From the NCBI GenBank assembly GCA_031263435.1, contig JAISFT010000138.1, forward strand, positions 1-8,796: 8,796 nt of DNA. The letters run 5' to 3'. Positions 1 to 6,464 of this stretch are shown here, piece after piece (the first letter of the stretch is position 1; the number at the start of each line of letters is the position of its first letter). The notes beneath the pieces were generated by a model, which was not told the DNA's origin, searched no databases, and saw only the letters and a program-made list of their open reading frames with translations. The DNA comes from Treponema sp. GTDB taxonomy: Bacteria > Spirochaetota > Spirochaetia > Treponematales > Breznakiellaceae. The position numbers and the translations under genes are program-made.

Positions 1-285
1 CGGGCCGGCAGGGGCAGCGTTGCGCCCGAAGGGCGGCGGCAGGATGCCGCTGTAACTGCGGCTCTCCGCCTGTGGCGGAGAGATGGATTTTGCCACAGGC
101 AAAATCCAAGGCCAAAAACCGGCAAGGATGCCGTTTGCCGGCACAGCCGGGCCGGCAGGTTGCGCCCGAAGGGCGGCGCCAAGGATGGCGCTGTAACTGC
201 GGCTCTCCGCCTGTGGCGGAGAGATGGATTTTGCCACAGGCAAAATCCAAGGCCAAAAACCGGCAAGGATGCCGGTTTTTGGCCC
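1..285. repeat. Left hairpin-mosaic tandem array, unit about 141 bp
   Basis: Two copies lie in direct repeat. One begins at 1 and the other at 148, each opening with CGGGCCGGCAGG. Positions 48-133 and 189-274 are identical over 86 bp at an offset of 141, and copy 1 has about 7 extra bases near 13-19. Nearly every stretch is a perfect short hairpin: 23-35 (5-bp stem, loop GAA), 36-50 (6 bp, loop GGA), 62-82 (9 bp, loop TGT) and 84-108 (11 bp, loop ACA). The second copy repeats these at 163-175, 176-191, 203-223 and 225-249, then adds a 15-bp stem at 251-284. Short open frames cross the array, but they only translate the repeat, so I call no gene. Its role is unknown. It could be a repetitive extragenic palindrome-like element or a structured RNA. 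Confidence 0.9.
251..284. repeat. 15-bp perfect hairpin with AGGA loop
   Basis: GGCCAAAAACCGGCA at 251-265 is matched by its exact reverse complement at 270-284, around the loop AGGA at 266-269. In copy 1 the same left arm stands at 110-124, but the right arm after 133 is different, so only the inner CGGCA/TGCCG pairing remains. There is no T-tract on either side, so it does not look like an intrinsic terminator. Confidence 0.85.
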
Positions 286-373
286 GCGCAAGGGATAGAA
301 GCGGAAATACCGCAGACCCCCCCCCAGCCATTAGCTGTCCTATCCCTCCTCCTCCGTAGAGACCCGCCTATAG

Positions 374-527
374 GTGTACAGCGGGGCTGGGGAAGAGACC
401 GGGAAAATATTTGGAAGTCCCTGCCGTAGCGTATCGGAGATACGAAGTATCGCAGATAGCGGAGGCAGACTCTACAAGCATTTTCGGGATTCTCCCGCCC
501 GGGATTTTTCCCAGCCCCGCTATACAC
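374..527 (+). repeat. 18-bp internal inverted repeat closing a large stem-loop
   Basis: GTGTACAGCGGGGCTGGG at 374-391 pairs with 510-527 at 17 of 18 positions, enclosing about 118 nt. The other copy of the block has the same arrangement at 8395-8412 and 8502-8519, with more mismatches (about 15 of 18). The enclosed sequence carries smaller hairpins of its own. Confidence 0.7.
430..451. repeat. Overlapping palindromes with GGA and GAA loops
   Basis: The order is GTATC, GGA, GATAC, GAA, GTATC. The middle arm can pair with either neighbour: 430-444 is a 6-bp stem with loop GGA, and 439-451 is a 5-bp stem with loop GAA. The matching place in the right-hand block, just inside the bases near 8455-8467, lacks this segment. 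It therefore looks like a local gain in the left copy. Confidence 0.7.
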
Positions 528-577
528 ATATTGGATGGGTCGAGGAATTGAAGCGGATAGCCCGGTCCCCGGAGCGT

Positions 578-594
578 GGCAGCCGAAGGCTGCC
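578..594. repeat. 7-bp hairpin with GAA loop, swapped stem
   Basis: GGCAGCC (578-584) and GGCTGCC (588-594) pair around GAA. It sits between the same flanks (CCCGGTCC on one side, ATGCGCCC on the other) that hold the unrelated 12-bp hairpin at 8330-8356 in the inverted block. The loop is the same once orientation is allowed for, but the stem is not. Confidence 0.8.
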
Positions 595-669
595 TTAGCG
601 GAGGGGATGCGCCCAAAAAACAAAGATTCCCGGGACCCTGCCCTGTCAGTCTCAGGTAGCCCTGTTTTA

Positions 670-685
670 TATAATCGCTTATACT
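670..685 (+). promoter_or_regulatory. Candidate promoter (-10) of the P-loop/Asp23 gene
   Basis: TATACT at 680-685 ends 6 nt before the ATG at 692. A second AT-rich hexamer, TATAAT, lies at 670-675. If TATACT is the -10 box, transcription would start at or next to the A of the ATG, giving a leaderless mRNA. This fits the absence of a Shine-Dalgarno. TATAAT would give a leader of only about 10 nt. I see no good -35 box at 16-18 bp upstream of either, so the assignment is tentative. Confidence 0.45.
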
Positions 686-691
686 GGTATC

Positions 692-1585
692 ATGATCCCC
701 GGTTTTTCGTGGCTGTTCCATAAGATTAAGGTATACGCGCTGGTGGGGGAAAGCGGTACGGGCAAGAGTTTCCGGGCCAAGCTGGTGGCCCAAAAACACG
801 GGATCGATTATATCATCGACGACGGGCTGCTGATCAAGGACAACCGGATTCTGGCGGGACATTCGGCAAAGACCGAAAAGACTTTTATGGCCGCGGTTAA
901 GGTGGCCCTTTTTGACGACAAGGGGCACCGGGACGAGGTTGCCCGGAGATTTCAAAGCGAAAAGATCCGCAAGGTTCTTATTCTGGGGACATCGGAGAAA
1001 ATGGTGAACAAGATTGTCTTCCGGCTCCAACTGCCTATGCCTGCAAAGATTATCAAGATTGAGGATATAGCTTCCCAGGATGAAATTGAAAAGGCTATCA
1101 GGACCCGCAAGATCGAGGGGAAGCATGTTATTCCGGTGCCGTCTATCGAGGTAAAGCGGAGCTATCCGAATATTTTTTACGATGCTATCCGGGTACTGCA
1201 GAAAAAAAAGAAAACCACGGGGATCAGTCCTGCGGGGGCGAATCTGGGTTCCGGTAGAATCGGCCCTATACCAAAGGTGCTGGAAAAATCCGTGGTCCGC
1301 CCGGAGTACTCCAAACGGGGCAAGGTGATTATCACGGAGGCGGCTCTGAGCCAGATGGTGATCCACTGCGTTGATGAGTACAACAGTGAAATTCGCATCA
1401 AGAAAATTGCGATTAAGGATGATGAGATAGGCTACCGGCTGGTGATTACCATTGATGTGCCCTACGGGATACAACTGGGGGGGAATATCCATGAACTGCA
1501 GCAGTACATTATTGACAACATCGAGCGGTATACCAATATTCTTATCGAAGAAGTAAATATCATTATTGACAAGATTATACAGTAA
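692..1585 (+). CDS. P-loop NTP-binding protein with C-terminal Asp23-like domain
   Basis: A 297-residue protein of unknown role. A Walker A motif, GESGTGKS, is at residues 19-26 right after a short hydrophobic strand (VYALV), so the N-terminal part probably binds ATP or GTP. Residues 27-170 have a mixed alpha/beta look and end in four lysines (171-174). A linker rich in Gly, Ser and Pro (175-204) leads to residues 208-297. There, RGKVIITEAALSQM, a later strand ending IDVPYG, and a closing helix rich in Ile resemble the Asp23/Gls24 (DUF322) fold. In Gram-positive bacteria such proteins are linked to envelope stress and coat the membrane; that role is not shown here. ATG 692 is the only in-frame start before the Walker A motif. 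It has no Shine-Dalgarno and may be leaderless. There is no signal peptide, so it should be cytoplasmic. The gene stands apart, 44 bp before the next. Domain calls are by eye; the Walker A motif is certain and the Asp23 call likely. Confidence 0.85.
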   Translation: MIPGFSWLFHKIKVYALVGESGTGKSFRAKLVAQKHGIDYIIDDGLLIKDNRILAGHSAKTEKTFMAAVKVALFDDKGHRDEVARRFQSEKIRKVLILGTSEKMVNKIVFRLQLPMPAKIIKIEDIASQDEIEKAIRTRKIEGKHVIPVPSIEVKRSYPNIFYDAIRVLQKKKKTTGISPAGANLGSGRIGPIPKVLEKSVVRPEYSKRGKVIITEAALSQMVIHCVDEYNSEIRIKKIAIKDDEIGYRLVITIDVPYGIQLGGNIHELQQYIIDNIERYTNILIEEVNIIIDKIIQ

Positions 1586-1618
1586 TGGTTTGACGGTCTG
1601 CGGCATGGCAGGCTGTAC

Positions 1619-1626
1619 GGGGAGGG
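1619..1626 (+). promoter_or_regulatory. Shine-Dalgarno of the exported TPR protein gene
   Basis: GGGGAGGG lies 3 nt before the ATG at 1630. It is the clearest ribosome binding site in the window and fixes this start. The genes at 692, 5727 and 6465 have nothing comparable. Confidence 0.7.
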
Positions 1627-1629
1627 TTT

Positions 1630-2802
1630 ATGCGGCATTTTTTTTGTTTGACAGTAATGCTAATGGCTTTGTTCAGCCGGCCCTGCGGGGGTTTTGGGCA
1701 GGAGCTGCTGATCACGGACCACTATGAGATCCGCGGCGCGGACCGGGAGGGGATGGAGTGGATCGCCGCGGACCTGGAGGGGCGCTTTGCGATCTACACC
1801 CGGCTCTTTCGTTTTAATCCCCAATCCCTTGCGGCGCCTCTGAAGGTGCGTCTGATTGACGATGCGGCGGTCTACGGCGACCTTACCGGCAGGCTGGGGG
1901 AAGGGAGCGTCGCGGCGCTGTACCTCCACTACCGCCAGGAGGATCGCCGGGAACTGGTGATCAACTACGGGGAGGGGACGGGCTGGGAACGGGCCCTCCC
2001 CTACCAGTCTTTTGTGCAATACCTGCGTTCCTTTATTGCCAATCCTCCTACCTGGATAATGGACGGATTCTCCATTTATTTCAGCACCCTGTCCATCGAA
2101 GGGGGCGAGCTGGCCTATGCCGAAAATCTTTCCTGGCTGGACCGGGTTAAGGAACTGCCCGCGGTCCCGGTCCGGGACATCCTTCTTTTGAATGTCCAGG
2201 ACAGCGATGTTGTGCTTTCCCGGGATGATTACAGCGGCCTTTCCTGGGCCCTGGTATCCTTTTTCCTTAACAGCGGGGATGATGAGTACTTCCGTTCCCT
2301 GCTGGAATGTTTCCTGCTCCTCTCCCCCGATGCCGGTTTAACGGAAAACTCCACGGTCCTGGCGGAATGGATTGGGAACTGGAACGGTTTTGAAACCCTG
2401 AACCGGGACTACCATGCCTACATTGCGGCCCGGAAGACTTTTCCGGAACTGATGGACGAAGGCCGCCGGGCCTATGGGGAAGGGGATCTTAACCGGGCGG
2501 AACCGGCCTTTGTCGTGGCACGCGATCAACGGCCCGGCCACTATGCCCCCTATTATTACCTGGGGCTTATCGCCTACGGCAGGGGGGACTGGGACCGGGC
2601 GGATCGGTACTACAACTCCAGCCTTGAGCGGGGGGCCGAGAGCGCCCTGGTCTACTATGCCCTGGGGCTTAACGCCGCTGCCGCGGAACGGGATGACCGG
2701 GCTGTGGAATTCCTGCAGCTTGCCATTGACGCGGATCCGGTCCGCTACCGTGAAAGGGCCAATGTCCTGCTCAGGCAGTTGCAGGCCCGCCAGCAGCCAT
2801 GA
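1630..2802 (+). CDS. Exported TPR protein with degenerate gluzincin-like domain
   Basis: A 390-residue protein. Residues 1-24 form a signal peptide (basic MRHFF, hydrophobic core, then GFGQ before E25), so it is probably periplasmic. A Cys at 19 lies in SRPCG, a poor lipobox. Residues 25-155 resemble the domain of the peptidase MA / DUF1570 type. QSFVQYL at 126-132 stands where HEFTHYL-like zinc ligands would be, and PPTWIMDGFSIYF at 139-151 matches the usual P-x-W-L-x-E-G-x-A-x-Y-F segment. Both His and both Glu are replaced, so the site should not bind zinc or cleave peptides. Residues about 273-371 hold three TPR-like repeats (AYGEGDLNRAE, IAYGRGDWDRAD, LNAAAAERDDRAV), a protein-binding scaffold. 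It overlaps the glycosylase gene by 4 bp (ATGA) and so heads the operon with it and priA, although its location suggests an unrelated job. The exact function is unknown. Confidence 0.85.
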   Translation: MRHFFCLTVMLMALFSRPCGGFGQELLITDHYEIRGADREGMEWIAADLEGRFAIYTRLFRFNPQSLAAPLKVRLIDDAAVYGDLTGRLGEGSVAALYLHYRQEDRRELVINYGEGTGWERALPYQSFVQYLRSFIANPPTWIMDGFSIYFSTLSIEGGELAYAENLSWLDRVKELPAVPVRDILLLNVQDSDVVLSRDDYSGLSWALVSFFLNSGDDEYFRSLLECFLLLSPDAGLTENSTVLAEWIGNWNGFETLNRDYHAYIAARKTFPELMDEGRRAYGEGDLNRAEPAFVVARDQRPGHYAPYYYLGLIAYGRGDWDRADRYYNSSLERGAESALVYYALGLNAAAAERDDRAVEFLQLAIDADPVRYRERANVLLRQLQARQQP

Positions 2803-2853
2803 CATCGTCAATCATGACGCCGTCAGCTATGACGCCGTCAATCATGACGGCGG
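2799..2853 (+). repeat. 15-bp tandem repeat carrying four in-frame ATG codons
   Basis: Units start at 2799, 2814, 2829 and 2844. The consensus is ATGACGCCGTCAATC; the fourth unit keeps only about its first ten bases. Each unit begins with an in-frame ATG, so the glycosylase starts MTSSI-MTPSA-MTPSI-MTAEQ and has four possible starts. Unit gain or loss would keep the frame. Confidence 0.85.
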
Positions 2854-3650
2854 AGCAAAAAACGGCCCTGGCCGGGTTTCTCGACACCGCCGGCGATTGC
2901 CTTGGGGACGGGTACAGGCGGCCCAGGGAAAACTACGCCTTTACCGATGACGCGGCCGGCGTCTCGCACCCGGAGCAGGGGGCGGCCGCCGCGGCGGGGG
3001 GGCTGTCGGCGGAGGGGGGGAGCCCGGCGGCTTCTGCGGCAGCGGCGATTTCCTCCGGCGGGACGCTGGAGGAAATCGCCGCAGAGGTCCATGCCTGCCA
3101 TGCCTGCCCGCTGGGGGCCGGCAGGACCCATGCCGTCCCCGGCGAGGGGGTAAAAAACCCGCTGGTCCTGGTCATCGGCGAAGGGCCCGGCCAGGACGAG
3201 GACCGCACGGGCCGGCCCTTTGTGGGCAGGGCGGGGCAGCTCCTCGACAAGATGCTGGCCGCCATCGATCTGCGGCGGCAGGAGAACTGCTTTATTGCCA
3301 ATGTGGTCAAGTGCCGGCCCCCGGAAAACCGGGACCCCGCGCCTGAGGAGGCCCAGGCCTGCCGGCCCTTCCTGAACCGCCAGATAGCCTGCCTGCGGCC
3401 CCGGATGATCCTCTGTGTGGGGAAGGTTGCCGCCAACCTGCTCCTGGGAAACGAGGAATGGGCCGCCATCGGGAGTCTGCGGAGCCGTTTTTTTGAATAC
3501 CCTGCGGAGCCTCCTATTCCGCTGTTGGCCACCTACCACCCCAGCGCCCAGTTACGGAACGAGAATCTTAAGCGGCCGGCCTGGGAAGATTTGAAACTGC
3601 TCCGTTCCCGGCTTGAAGAACCGGCGCCCGGCAGCCTCAAAAACACCTGA
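2799..3650 (+). CDS. Family 4 uracil-DNA glycosylase, iron-sulfur type
   Basis: A 283-residue enzyme that removes uracil from DNA, starting base-excision repair of deaminated cytosine. The family signature GEGPGQDED then TGRPFVGRAGQ lies at residues 127-147, and HPSAQLR at 247-253 gives the second active-site motif. Four cysteines placed as in the 4Fe-4S members are present: C100 and C103 (CHACPL), C172 (VKCRPP) and C188, with 15 residues between the last two. The catalytic core spans about 90-272. The first 90 residues are unusual: a repeated five-residue start, then an Ala/Gly/Ser-rich stretch (about 61-88) that looks like a flexible linker. ATG 2799 overlaps the upstream stop (ATGA), implying translational coupling. 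Starts at 2814, 2829 or 2844 are equally possible, and none has a Shine-Dalgarno. Its TGA shares one base with the priA ATG. Family assignment is firm; the start is not. Confidence 0.93.
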   Translation: MTSSIMTPSAMTPSIMTAEQKTALAGFLDTAGDCLGDGYRRPRENYAFTDDAAGVSHPEQGAAAAAGGLSAEGGSPAASAAAAISSGGTLEEIAAEVHACHACPLGAGRTHAVPGEGVKNPLVLVIGEGPGQDEDRTGRPFVGRAGQLLDKMLAAIDLRRQENCFIANVVKCRPPENRDPAPEEAQACRPFLNRQIACLRPRMILCVGKVAANLLLGNEEWAAIGSLRSRFFEYPAEPPIPLLATYHPSAQLRNENLKRPAWEDLKLLRSRLEEPAPGSLKNT

Positions 3651-5713
3651 TGGCCCCCTACCTGGAACTGGTCTTCGATATTCCCGCGAACCAGCGCTTT
3701 ACCTACCGGAACCGGGAGCCCGCCCCGCCCCGCAAAGGCGCCGGGGCCTCCGGCGCCAAGTCCCCCGTCGCTAAGTCCCTTGGCGTCAAACCTTCTGGCG
3801 TTAAGTCCTCCGGCGAAGCGGTAACCGGTCAGCGGGTCATGGCGCCCTTCGGCAAACGGGACATCCTGGGCTATGTTGTCGCCGAGCGGGAGGAAGCCCC
3901 GGCGGATCTCAAGCCCCAAAGCATCCGGGAGATCCGCCGTGTGGTAGACAGCGAATGTACCTTCGGGGAAGAGGATATCGTCTTGGCGGAGTGGATCGCC
4001 GCCTATTACCTCTGCGGCCTGGGGGAGGCCCTGGCCGCGATGATTCCCTCGGGCAGAAGGCCCGGCTCCTACCCTACCCTGTACGGGGAGGGGGAAGAAA
4101 TTGCCCCCGCGCCGCTGGAACTCTCCGCGGAACAGCGGGAAGCCCTGGAAACCATCACCGCCCCCCGGAGCGCCGAAACCCCGATGTTCTACCTCTACGG
4201 CATCACCGGCTCCGGGAAGACCGAGGTGTTCCTCCGGGCTGCGGAGGACACCCTGAACAGGGGAAAATCGGTGATCTACCTGGTACCGGAGATCGCCCTG
4301 ACCCACCAGACCGCGGAGGCCATCAAGGCCCGTTTCGGCGCGCTGGCGGCGACCCTCCACTCCGGCATGAGCCCCAGCGCCCGGCTTTCCGAGTGGATGC
4401 GGGCGCGCCGGGGGGAGGTCCGCATCGTGGTAGGCCCCCGGAGCGCGGTCTTTGCCCCCCTTAAAGACCTGGGGCTCATCATCATTGATGAAGAACATGA
4501 CGGTTCCTATAAATCGGGAAACACCCCCCGCTACCACGCCCGGCAGGCGGCCATGCGGCGCCGGGCGATCTCCGGGGCCCTGCTCCTCATGGGATCCGCC
4601 ACCCCCTCGGTGGAGGCATGGAAGCTCATGGGGGAGGGGCAGATACGGCGGCTCAACCTTTCCCGCCGCCTGGCGGGGGGGGACCTGCCGGAGATCTCCG
4701 CGGTAAGCCTTGAAGGGGCCGGGGGCTGTCTTACCCCGCAGCTCAAGGAGGAGATTCTCAAAACCGCCCGCATGGGCCGTCAGACCATCCTGTTCCTCAA
4801 CCGCCGGGGCTTTGCCTACTTTTACCACTGCCCCTCCTGCGGCTTCGAGCTGACCTGTAAGCACTGTTCCGTGTCGCTTACCTGGCACAAGGACAGGGGC
4901 CGGGCGATCTGCCATTACTGCGGCTATTCCGAAGCCCCCCCGGGGGCCTGCCCCCGCTGCGGCTCCCTTGAAGCCGGTTTCAGGGGTTTCGGCACCGAGA
5001 TGATCGAGGAAGAACTGGTCCGCACCTTCCCGGAACTGAAAATCCGCCGGGTGGACGCGGACTCGGTGGCCGGGGGCGGCCTTGAGGAAACCCTGGGGAT
5101 GTTCCGCGCCGGTATGATAGACATACTTCTGGGCACCCAGATGGTAGCCAAGGGCCTGAACTTCCCCAGGGTACGCCTGGTGGGGGTCGTCCTGGCGGAT
5201 ACGGGGCTCCACCTGCCGGATTTCCGCGCCGCGGAGCGAACTTTTTCCCTGCTGGTCCAGGTGGCGGGCCGGGCCGGGCGCTACTTTCCCGACGGCAAGG
5301 TGATCATCCAGACCTTTAGAATGGGAGATCCGGTGATCGAAAAGTCCGCGGCCCTGGATGTGGAAGGCTTTTTCCGGGCGGAGATTGCCCAGCGCAGGGT
5401 TCTGAATTTCCCCCCCTACTCCCGGCTCATCCGTTTTAACCTGCGGTCCCGGGACCCGGTCCGGGCGGACAAGGCGGCCGGCAGGCTTGCCAATCTGGCC
5501 CGTCCCCTGCTCCCCCCCGGCGCCGATATACTGGGCCCCGCCGAATGCCCCATCGGGATCATCGCCGGGAACCACCGCCGCCACCTGATCCTCCGGGGCC
5601 CCGGCATGGGCCCCCTCCACAACGCGGCGCAGACAGCCCTGCTCCGCTACAACAAGGGCAGGGACAGCCGGGTTTATCTGGAAGTAGATGTAGACCCGGT
5701 GAGTCTCTTATAG
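3650..5713 (+). CDS. priA: Primosomal protein N', replication-restart helicase PriA
   Basis: A 687-residue superfamily 2 helicase that recognises stalled forks and D-loops and reloads the replicative helicase; it moves 3' to 5'. Motifs appear in order: an N-terminal DNA 3'-end binding region (about 1-100), Walker A GITGSGKT (184-191), VVGPRSAVFAP (260-270), Walker B DEEHD (280-284), GSATPS (315-320), a zinc module with four CxxC pairs (C394/397, C403/406, C421/424, C434/437), GTQMVAKG (495-502) and VAGRAGR (538-544). All eight metal-binding cysteines are present, so it should be active. Length is near the usual 650-730. Oddly, the N-terminal domain has an insertion, about residues 24-58, made of a pentapeptide repeat (GAKSP, VAKSL, GVKPS, GVKSS). 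The start ATG 3650 overlaps the upstream TGA by one base (TGATG), so it is read by reinitiation. The operon pairs it with uracil repair, a sensible genome-maintenance grouping. Confidence 0.97.
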   Translation: MAPYLELVFDIPANQRFTYRNREPAPPRKGAGASGAKSPVAKSLGVKPSGVKSSGEAVTGQRVMAPFGKRDILGYVVAEREEAPADLKPQSIREIRRVVDSECTFGEEDIVLAEWIAAYYLCGLGEALAAMIPSGRRPGSYPTLYGEGEEIAPAPLELSAEQREALETITAPRSAETPMFYLYGITGSGKTEVFLRAAEDTLNRGKSVIYLVPEIALTHQTAEAIKARFGALAATLHSGMSPSARLSEWMRARRGEVRIVVGPRSAVFAPLKDLGLIIIDEEHDGSYKSGNTPRYHARQAAMRRRAISGALLLMGSATPSVEAWKLMGEGQIRRLNLSRRLAGGDLPEISAVSLEGAGGCLTPQLKEEILKTARMGRQTILFLNRRGFAYFYHCPSCGFELTCKHCSVSLTWHKDRGRAICHYCGYSEAPPGACPRCGSLEAGFRGFGTEMIEEELVRTFPELKIRRVDADSVAGGGLEETLGMFRAGMIDILLGTQMVAKGLNFPRVRLVGVVLADTGLHLPDFRAAERTFSLLVQVAGRAGRYFPDGKVIIQTFRMGDPVIEKSAALDVEGFFRAEIAQRRVLNFPPYSRLIRFNLRSRDPVRADKAAGRLANLARPLLPPGADILGPAECPIGIIAGNHRRHLILRGPGMGPLHNAAQTALLRYNKGRDSRVYLEVDVDPVSLL
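3752..3811 (+). repeat. 15-bp in-frame repeat inside priA
   Basis: Four units begin at 3752, 3767, 3782 and 3797 and encode GAKSP, VAKSL, GVKPS and GVKSS. They are diverged at third positions, so they are older than the repeat at the start of the upstream glycosylase gene. They lie in an insertion between the first strand region and QRVMAPFG of the DNA-binding domain. Confidence 0.75.
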
Positions 5714-5714
5714 T

Positions 5715-5720
5715 TATACT
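5715..5720 (+). promoter_or_regulatory. Candidate -10 box of the second gene pair
   Basis: TATACT, just after the priA stop, ends 6 nt before the ATG at 5727. That is the same hexamer at the same distance as before the gene at 692. A weak -35, TAGACC at 5691-5696, is 18 bp upstream, inside the end of priA. There is no Shine-Dalgarno, so a leaderless transcript starting at the ATG is likely. Confidence 0.5.
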
Positions 5721-5726
5721 TAATAT

Positions 5727-6446
5727 ATGAAGCATATTTTTACATGGTCCGTTTTATTCCTTCTGCCTGTTATGGGGCTTTTTTCCCATCCCGACTATTA
5801 CCTGACGCTTCGGGATGCCATTTTCGCCCAGGAATTAAACGCCGACAGAATCGCCCCCCTGTACCGGGATGCCGTAGCAAAGGCCCAGGAAACCCTGAGG
5901 GGCCGGGAACTCTACACCATGCTGTCCCGCTGCGAGTACATGATGGGCAGAGCGTATCAGGAAGATCAGCGCAAGGATGAGGCTATCCGTTGTTATGAAA
6001 ACGGCGTTAGCTGGGCGGAAAAGGCCAACGCGGAAGCGCCCAGCGCCGACGGCTATGAAATGATAGCCTCAAACATCGGACAGCTCTGCATGTTACGATC
6101 CACATTCTGGGTCATGGCTAACGGTCTTAAGGTCGAACAAAATGCGAAAAAAGGACTAAAACTCGATGAGCGCCACGCCGCCTGCATGTACCTGATCGCA
6201 TCGCGCTGGGCCTTTGGTCCCAACCCCTTTGGCAATCCCCGGCGCGGCGTTACCGAATTGCAGGCGATGCTTAACGGAACCGCCGATTTGGACAGGGACA
6301 ATTACTTCAACATATATTCCGGCATCGGTTACGCGTATCTCAGACTGGAAAACAAGGCGGAGGCCGCCGTCTGGATAACCAGGGCCCTTGAAATATATCC
6401 CACCAATAAATTTGCCCTTGGTCTTTTGCGGGAAACCGAAACCTAA
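5727..6446 (+). CDS. Exported TPR-like protein of unknown function
   Basis: A 239-residue protein. Residues 1-20 form a signal peptide (MKHIF, hydrophobic core, then GLFS before H21), with no lipobox Cys, so the mature protein is probably periplasmic. The rest is nearly all helical. TPR-like segments are at about 63-100 (ELYTMLSRCEYMMGRAYQED, then DEAIRCYENGVSWAEKA), 133-160 (LKVEQNAKKGLKLDERHAAC) and 193-228 (YFNIYSGIGYAYLRLENKAE, then a helix ending LEIYPTN). A loop with WAFGPNPFGNPRRG (161-174) between the repeats is a distinctive feature. No catalytic motif is visible. The start has no Shine-Dalgarno but a well-placed TATACT. It is 18 bp upstream of the glycosyltransferase fusion and probably co-transcribed with it, so it may act in the envelope. 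I do not recognise the family with confidence. Confidence 0.8.
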   Translation: MKHIFTWSVLFLLPVMGLFSHPDYYLTLRDAIFAQELNADRIAPLYRDAVAKAQETLRGRELYTMLSRCEYMMGRAYQEDQRKDEAIRCYENGVSWAEKANAEAPSADGYEMIASNIGQLCMLRSTFWVMANGLKVEQNAKKGLKLDERHAACMYLIASRWAFGPNPFGNPRRGVTELQAMLNGTADLDRDNYFNIYSGIGYAYLRLENKAEAAVWITRALEIYPTNKFALGLLRETET

Positions 6447-6464
6447 ACCGAAAAGCTGGACTTA

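Larger units (their letters stand above)
286..620 (+). repeat. Left copy of a conserved non-coding inverted repeat block
   Basis: This block reappears in reverse complement at 8317-8605. The outer edge (from 286, GCGCAAGGGATAG) matches the bases ending at 8605. The inner edge (GCGCCCAAAAAA, to 620) matches the bases starting at 8317. Within it, 533-568 is identical to the complement of 8354-8389 over 36 bp. The left copy is about 45 bp longer, mainly through small hairpin insertions at 430-451 and 485-497. Open frames in the two copies give related peptides beginning MY-x-GAG, but they overlap antisense frames and have no ribosome binding site, so I do not call them genes. It could be a MITE-like element or a structured RNA. 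I see no transposase and cannot define target-site duplications. Confidence 0.85.

Noticed and set aside
1..285. A CRISPR array
   Set aside because: The repeats are 141 bp units made of hairpins, with no short repeat and unique-spacer pattern and no cas gene.
72..429. Short + strand frames in the left array
   Set aside because: They translate the tandem repeat (the same peptide appears twice) and have no start signal.
368..1606. A 412-codon open frame on the - strand opposite the P-loop gene
   Set aside because: It runs through the repeat block and then antisense to a gene with clear motifs, and its own translation shows no recognisable domain. It is a by-product of codon bias.
1590..1618. 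TTGACG at 1590-1595 with a weak -10 near 1613 as a promoter for the TPR gene
   Set aside because: The -10 candidate matches poorly, so I could not support a separate promoter.
3533..5620. A 695-codon open frame on the - strand opposite priA
   Set aside because: GC-rich third positions leave few stops on the antisense. PriA motifs on the + strand are complete, and the antisense product is low-complexity Gly/Pro/Ala.
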